Shown piece after piece: positions 4,693-7,629 of a stretch of 7,629 nucleotides of DNA; the stretch's first letter is position 1, and each line of letters opens with the position of its first letter. This DNA comes from CAVPRW01 sp046727435 [NCBI: bacterium] (lineage in GTDB: Bacteria > Tectomicrobia > Entotheonellia > J063). The notes beneath the pieces are model-generated. The model searched no databases and was not told the DNA's origin. It saw only the letters and a list, made by a program, of their open reading frames with translations. Made by a program: the position numbers and the translations under genes. Location of the stretch: positions 1-7,629 of the forward strand of contig JBKPCR010000217.1 in assembly GCA_046727435.1 (NCBI GenBank), read 5' to 3'.

Positions 4693-6288
4693 ATGCTCAT
4701 TGTGTTGCCTCTGCTCTTACACCGGCTCCTGCCAGCCTATCGGCAAATCAAGACCGGCGTGGCTGTGCTGTTCCTTGCCCGGCTGGCGGCGCTGACGGGA
4801 CAGCAACCGGCGACAGGCGCCGTCATCGTCCGGCCACCGCTGATTCAGCGGATTTGTCTTGGAATCGTGTGGCTCTGCATTGTGGCGGCGATCGCGCGGC
4901 CTCTGTGGTTAGAAAAACCCATTACCAAGACGCTGCCGACGCGCGACCTGCTTCTGGCGGTGGATCTTTCGGGTTCGATGGAAACGCAAGACTTTACCAA
5001 TGCGGCAGGGCAGCGTGTCGATCGGCTCACGGCCATGAAAGAGGTCCTCGACGATTTCCTGGCGCGACGCAAAGGCGACCGCGTCGGGTTGATTTTCTTC
5101 AGCTCGGCGGCGTTTGTGCAAGCGCCATTCACCGAAGACCTCGACGCCTGCCGCACGCTGTTGGATAAGGCGCAGGTGCGGATGGCTGGACCCAAGACGG
5201 CCTTCGGCGACGCGATCGGCCTGGCACTCACCGTCTTCGCACATGACCAGGGCATCCGCGATCGTGTGCTCATTGTACTCACCGATGGCGACGACACCGG
5301 CAGCCAGGTGCCACCGACCCGGGCGGCGGAGATCGCTCGCGACCGGAAGATCACCATCCATACTGTTGCCGTTGGTGATCCGACGGCGGCGGGTGAAGAG
5401 AAACTCGATGAGGAGACGCTGAAGGCAGTGGCGGCGACCACGGGCGGACGATACGCGCATGCGAACGACCAAGCGGCGCTGGCCGACATTTACGCTCAGC
5501 TCGATGGGTTGCGCACGCGTGAGGTGCAGACGGTCAGCCATCGGCCGCGGCGTGAACTGTTTCACTGGCCGCTGGGCGTGGGAGTGCTTTTGAGTAAGGT
5601 CTACCATCTCGCCTGGGCCGTGCGCACGAGCTTGCGTCGAAAGTTTCGCATACCCGCAACGGCAGTGGCTCCGGTAAGGATGGCAGCAGCACTCCCAATC
5701 GCGACAGGTCTAAGCCAGTTTCACTTCATGCGTCCGTGGTGGCTGCTGGCGCTGATCCCGGCATTGTGGCTGGCCTGGATGATCCGTCGGCACCAGGACG
5801 CAGCCCGGCCCTGGCGTGGTGTGATTGAGGAGCATTTTTTGCCACACTTCTTCGCCGAAGGCGGACCACGGCGGCACCTGCAACCCCATCACCTCCTGCT
5901 GCCCATCTGGCTCCTGGCAATCGGCGTGCCGGCCGAGCAACTGCCACAGCTCGCCGCCTATCACAAGAACGGCGGAGCGCCGGTGCAAATCCTCGTCGTG
6001 GCCGCCTCCGCGAGGGTGCTGGTGCCACCCAACAGCCCGCCAGTACCAGCCCTGGACCGCGCAGCATTGGATAAAGCTGCCGACGCACTGGATGCTACCT
6101 TGACCACCGTCAGCCCGGACGACAGCGATGTGCGTTGGTTGGCCCGGCATACCGCAACAAGCTTGGTGGCCGTATCGGTAGAGCAGACTGGCGAGCGCTG
6201 GAAGGATGCGGGCTACTGGCTGGTGTTCGGCATTGCCGCCCTGGCGCTCATGTGGTTTCGCCCTGGCTGGGTGGTGCAGTGGTCATGA
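4693..6288 (+). CDS. batA: BatA-type vWA protein fused to a BatB remnant
   Basis: This is a 531-residue open frame. Residues 1–330 are BatA-like. The membrane-proximal LARLAALTG is at 29–36 and a transmembrane helix at about 54–70. An intact vWA domain follows, with metal-site DLSGSM (91–96), the Thr in GPKTAFGDAIG (167–176) and LTDGDDTGS (196–204), ending in a second helix near 290–308. The family's first membrane segment is cut short by a TGA upstream. From residue 343 it turns into BatB (FHFMRPWWLLALIP), without any stop between them, so the two genes are fused. The BatB half lacks its vWA core (see the separate entry). The BatA part would display a metal-binding vWA domain at the inner membrane as a MoxR client. 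Whether the fusion is made or is functional is unknown. The ATG at 4693 has no clear ribosome site. Confidence 0.85.
   Translation: MLIVLPLLLHRLLPAYRQIKTGVAVLFLARLAALTGQQPATGAVIVRPPLIQRICLGIVWLCIVAAIARPLWLEKPITKTLPTRDLLLAVDLSGSMETQDFTNAAGQRVDRLTAMKEVLDDFLARRKGDRVGLIFFSSAAFVQAPFTEDLDACRTLLDKAQVRMAGPKTAFGDAIGLALTVFAHDQGIRDRVLIVLTDGDDTGSQVPPTRAAEIARDRKITIHTVAVGDPTAAGEEKLDEETLKAVAATTGGRYAHANDQAALADIYAQLDGLRTREVQTVSHRPRRELFHWPLGVGVLLSKVYHLAWAVRTSLRRKFRIPATAVAPVRMAAALPIATGLSQFHFMRPWWLLALIPALWLAWMIRRHQDAARPWRGVIEEHFLPHFFAEGGPRRHLQPHHLLLPIWLLAIGVPAEQLPQLAAYHKNGGAPVQILVVAASARVLVPPNSPPVPALDRAALDKAADALDATLTTVSPDDSDVRWLARHTATSLVAVSVEQTGERWKDAGYWLVFGIAALALMWFRPGWVVQWS
5680..6288 (+). pseudogene. BatB-like portion lacking its vWA core (in-frame deletion)
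   Basis: This segment shares the frame of the preceding BatA part. It starts near M330 (ATG 5680, with AAGGA directly against it) or M346 (ATG 5728). It shows the BatB N-terminus FHFMRPWWLLALIPALWLAW, then AARPWRGVIEEHFLPH and LLLPIWLLAIG. It jumps straight to VPAEQLPQLAAYHKNGGAPVQ, which in BatB proteins follows the TDG of the vWA fold. The usual ending is intact: ALDRAALDKAADAL, VSPDDSDVRWLARH, ERWKDAGYWLVFGIAALAL and WFRPGWVVQW. The missing piece spans the D-x-S-x-S, Thr and TDG elements. The matching span in the BatA half (P70 to G199) is about 130 residues. The junction lies near 5920–5930 at a GGCGTGCCG. Without a metal site it cannot act as a canonical vWA protein. Confidence 0.8.
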
Positions 6289-6298
6289 GGTTACCTGG

Positions 6299-6964
6299 AT
6301 GAACATCCTCGTGCAGCCCAAAAACCTGCTTCGGGCCGTACTCCTTCTAGCCTTTGTCGGCGCTCGTATCTGGACCTGGCAATCGGCGGGGAGATCGTTC
6401 GCAAAGCTATGGTTGACCCCGGATCATCAGGGTGCACGGCTCATGTCACGACAACAATACGGGGAGGCGGCCAAGCATCTTCGCGATCCACTCTGGCGAG
6501 GAGCTGCCCTGTATCGAGATGGGTAGTTCAAAGAGGCGGCCGCGGCATTTGCTCGCGTCGATTCCCCAGAGGCAGCCTTCGACCGGGGCAACGCCCTGGT
6601 GATGCTTGGCAAATACAGCGACGCTATCGTAAGCTATGATCATGCCTTGCACCAACACCCGGACTGGCGTGAGGCGAAGGCCAACCGTGATCTGGCGGAG
6701 GCACGGCGGCAGCGGCTGGAGCCGCCGAAGGACGATGCCGGCGGCACAGGCGGGCAGCTAGAGGCAGATGAAATCGTCTTCGATGATCGACCGCAGAAGT
6801 CCGGTGACGCGCCACAGGTCGAGGTCGTGACTGGCGGCGAGCTCAGCGATGCATAGATCCAAGCTCTCTGGCTGCGCCGCGTGCAGACTAAGCCGGCCGA
6901 TTTTCTGCGTGCCAAGTTTGCCTATCAACTCAGTCGTCGACAGCAGGAGAAGCCGCAGCCATGA
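6299..6964 (+). pseudogene. TPR protein (BatB/BatC-type C-terminal module) with two in-frame TAG codons
   Basis: The frame from ATG 6299 (GAGG at 6287–6290, 8 bases upstream) to TGA 6962–6964 would give about 220 residues. It has an N-terminal hydrophobic helix (LLRAVLLLAFVGARIW), then LWLTPDHQGARLMSRQQYGE and WRGAALYRDG. After a TAG at 6524–6526 it goes on with FKEAAAAFARVDSPEAAFDR and GNALVMLGKYSDAIVSYDHAL, a clear TPR pair. The acidic segment LEADEIVFDD and GGELSDA follow. After a second TAG at 6854–6856 comes the family ending IQALWLRRVQTKPADFLRAK. Similarity continues across both stops without a frame change, so these are point changes. At both sites Glu would fit (GAG to TAG). TPR modules in these operons are presumed to scaffold the vWA complex. 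The 3' end overlaps batD as ATGA. Confidence 0.83.
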
Positions 6965-7629
6965 ACAGCCATCACGTCATCCGCACCGTTTGGTTTGTCC
7001 TCATGGCCATTGTGGCCTGTGGCGCTGAACACCTCCACGCGGCGGAGCCAGTGTTGTTGCGGGCGAGCCTTGCTAAGCCGGGACTGGTACTGGTGGGCGA
7101 GCGCGTCACGATCAGGGTCAAATTGCTGACGACGACCACATTTGCCAGCACACCGGTATTCGAGCTCCCGACCATCTCCAGAGCGTTGCTCATGCAGATC
7201 GAGGATCGTCCGGTACTCGGCACCGAGGAGATCGACGGCGAGAGCTATGCAGTTCAGCAGTACGAGCTCGCCCTCTTCATCATGCGACCTGGTATGGCTG
7301 AGGTGCCACCGTTCACGGTCCGGTTTGAGTCCCCCCCGCATTTGGGCGAGAAACCAGTCGAGCATCGCCTGATCACGCCAGCGCTGCAAGTCGAGGCCCA
7401 TATGCCAGCCGGCGCCGAGAACCTTGCAGGGATAATCGCCGCCCAAGAGCTCCACGTAGATCAGATCTGGCAACCGCAGCCCACAAATGCCCACGTCGGT
7501 GATGCGTTCACGCGCACGGTGACACTGACCGCGCCCGCCGTGCCGGGCATGATCTTTCCACCGCTGCCGCTGGCAAAGGTAGACGGCCTCGCGGTGTATA
7601 CTAAGCCTCCAGTCGTGCAGGATCAGATC
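6961..7629 (+). CDS. batD: BatD-type periplasmic/membrane protein, 3' end outside the window
   Basis: The frame is open from ATG 6961 to the window end (223 residues). BatD proteins usually run to about 400–600 residues. The N-terminus is an export signal with hydrophobic core VWFVLMAIVACG, cleaved either near HAA-E or, less likely, at a lipobox-like IVAC. The mature part begins EPVLLRASLAKPGLVLVGER, a typical first beta-rich BatD repeat. It continues ELPTISRALLMQIEDRPVLG, RPGMAEVPPFTVRF and then a second repeat, HVGDAFTRTVTLTAPAVPGM. This is the family's arrangement of immunoglobulin-like repeats before a C-terminal membrane anchor not seen here. It overlaps the TPR gene by four bases, and AGGAGA (6945–6950) lies 10 bases upstream. 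BatD is thought to support the periplasmic side of the Bat complex. No lesion appears in the visible part. Confidence 0.85.
   Translation, partial: MNSHHVIRTVWFVLMAIVACGAEHLHAAEPVLLRASLAKPGLVLVGERVTIRVKLLTTTTFASTPVFELPTISRALLMQIEDRPVLGTEEIDGESYAVQQYELALFIMRPGMAEVPPFTVRFESPPHLGEKPVEHRLITPALQVEAHMPAGAENLAGIIAAQELHVDQIWQPQPTNAHVGDAFTRTVTLTAPAVPGMIFPPLPLAKVDGLAVYTKPPVVQDQI

Noticed and set aside
4845-5607. Long open frames on the minus strand opposite the vWA gene (for example 4845–5489 and 4909–5607).
   Set aside because: They are mirror frames of a conserved plus-strand vWA domain in GC-rich DNA. Their translations are low-complexity Ser/Arg-rich with no family features.
1-7629. CRISPR array, toxin–antitoxin pair, or defence island.
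   Set aside because: No regularly spaced repeats and no recognisable toxin, antitoxin, nuclease–helicase or Cas genes. The AAA+ and vWA genes match the MoxR/Bat arrangement, not the MoxR-vWA pairs of ternary defence systems.

Overview
The window is GC-rich bacterial DNA, roughly 60% G+C by eye, with three parts. The host cannot be fixed from sequence alone. The gene order moxR – DUF58 – DUF4381 – vWA – vWA/TPR – BatD is common in Gram-negative bacteria, especially proteobacteria-like lineages. A DUF4058 gene and an arylsulfatase remnant also fit environmental, metabolically versatile bacteria. I would not name a phylum.

Part 1 (1–823): a minus-strand tRNA cluster holds a half tRNA-Arg at the window edge, tRNA-Ser(GCU) and tRNA-Ser(UGA). 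Next to the 5' side of the last tRNA lies the relic of a tyrosine-recombinase integrase. It still shows the first catalytic Arg region but has lost the rest of the active site. This marks an old mobile-element insertion. Positions 621–823 hold no gene that I can support.

Part 2 (824–2175): an intact DUF4058 protein gene is followed by an arylsulfatase cut off after its formylglycine motif and joined to an unidentified C-terminal tail. The short region before the next operon holds a GC-rich hairpin and an extended -10 promoter candidate.

Part 3 (2176–7629, running off the end): a Bat/MoxR-type operon, all on the plus strand and tightly packed. MoxR ATPases are thought to remodel partner proteins bearing vWA domains. 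DUF58, BatA and BatB carry such vWA domains, mostly at the inner membrane. DUF4381 and BatD are membrane or periplasmic partners, and a TPR protein accompanies them. The set is linked to envelope stress and aerotolerance in some bacteria.

The most notable feature is that this operon is broken at several independent places while the surrounding reading frames stay well conserved. moxR has a 1-base frameshift. The N-terminus of batA has TGA where the family has a Trp. batA is fused to batB, and batB has lost its entire vWA core by an in-frame deletion. The TPR gene has two in-frame TAG codons. DUF58, DUF4381 and the visible part of batD look intact. The simplest reading is recent decay of the operon, or a poor-quality sequence. 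Stop-codon recoding or a reduced, still functional system are alternatives that can be tested. I did not find a convincing new defence, CRISPR or secretion system.
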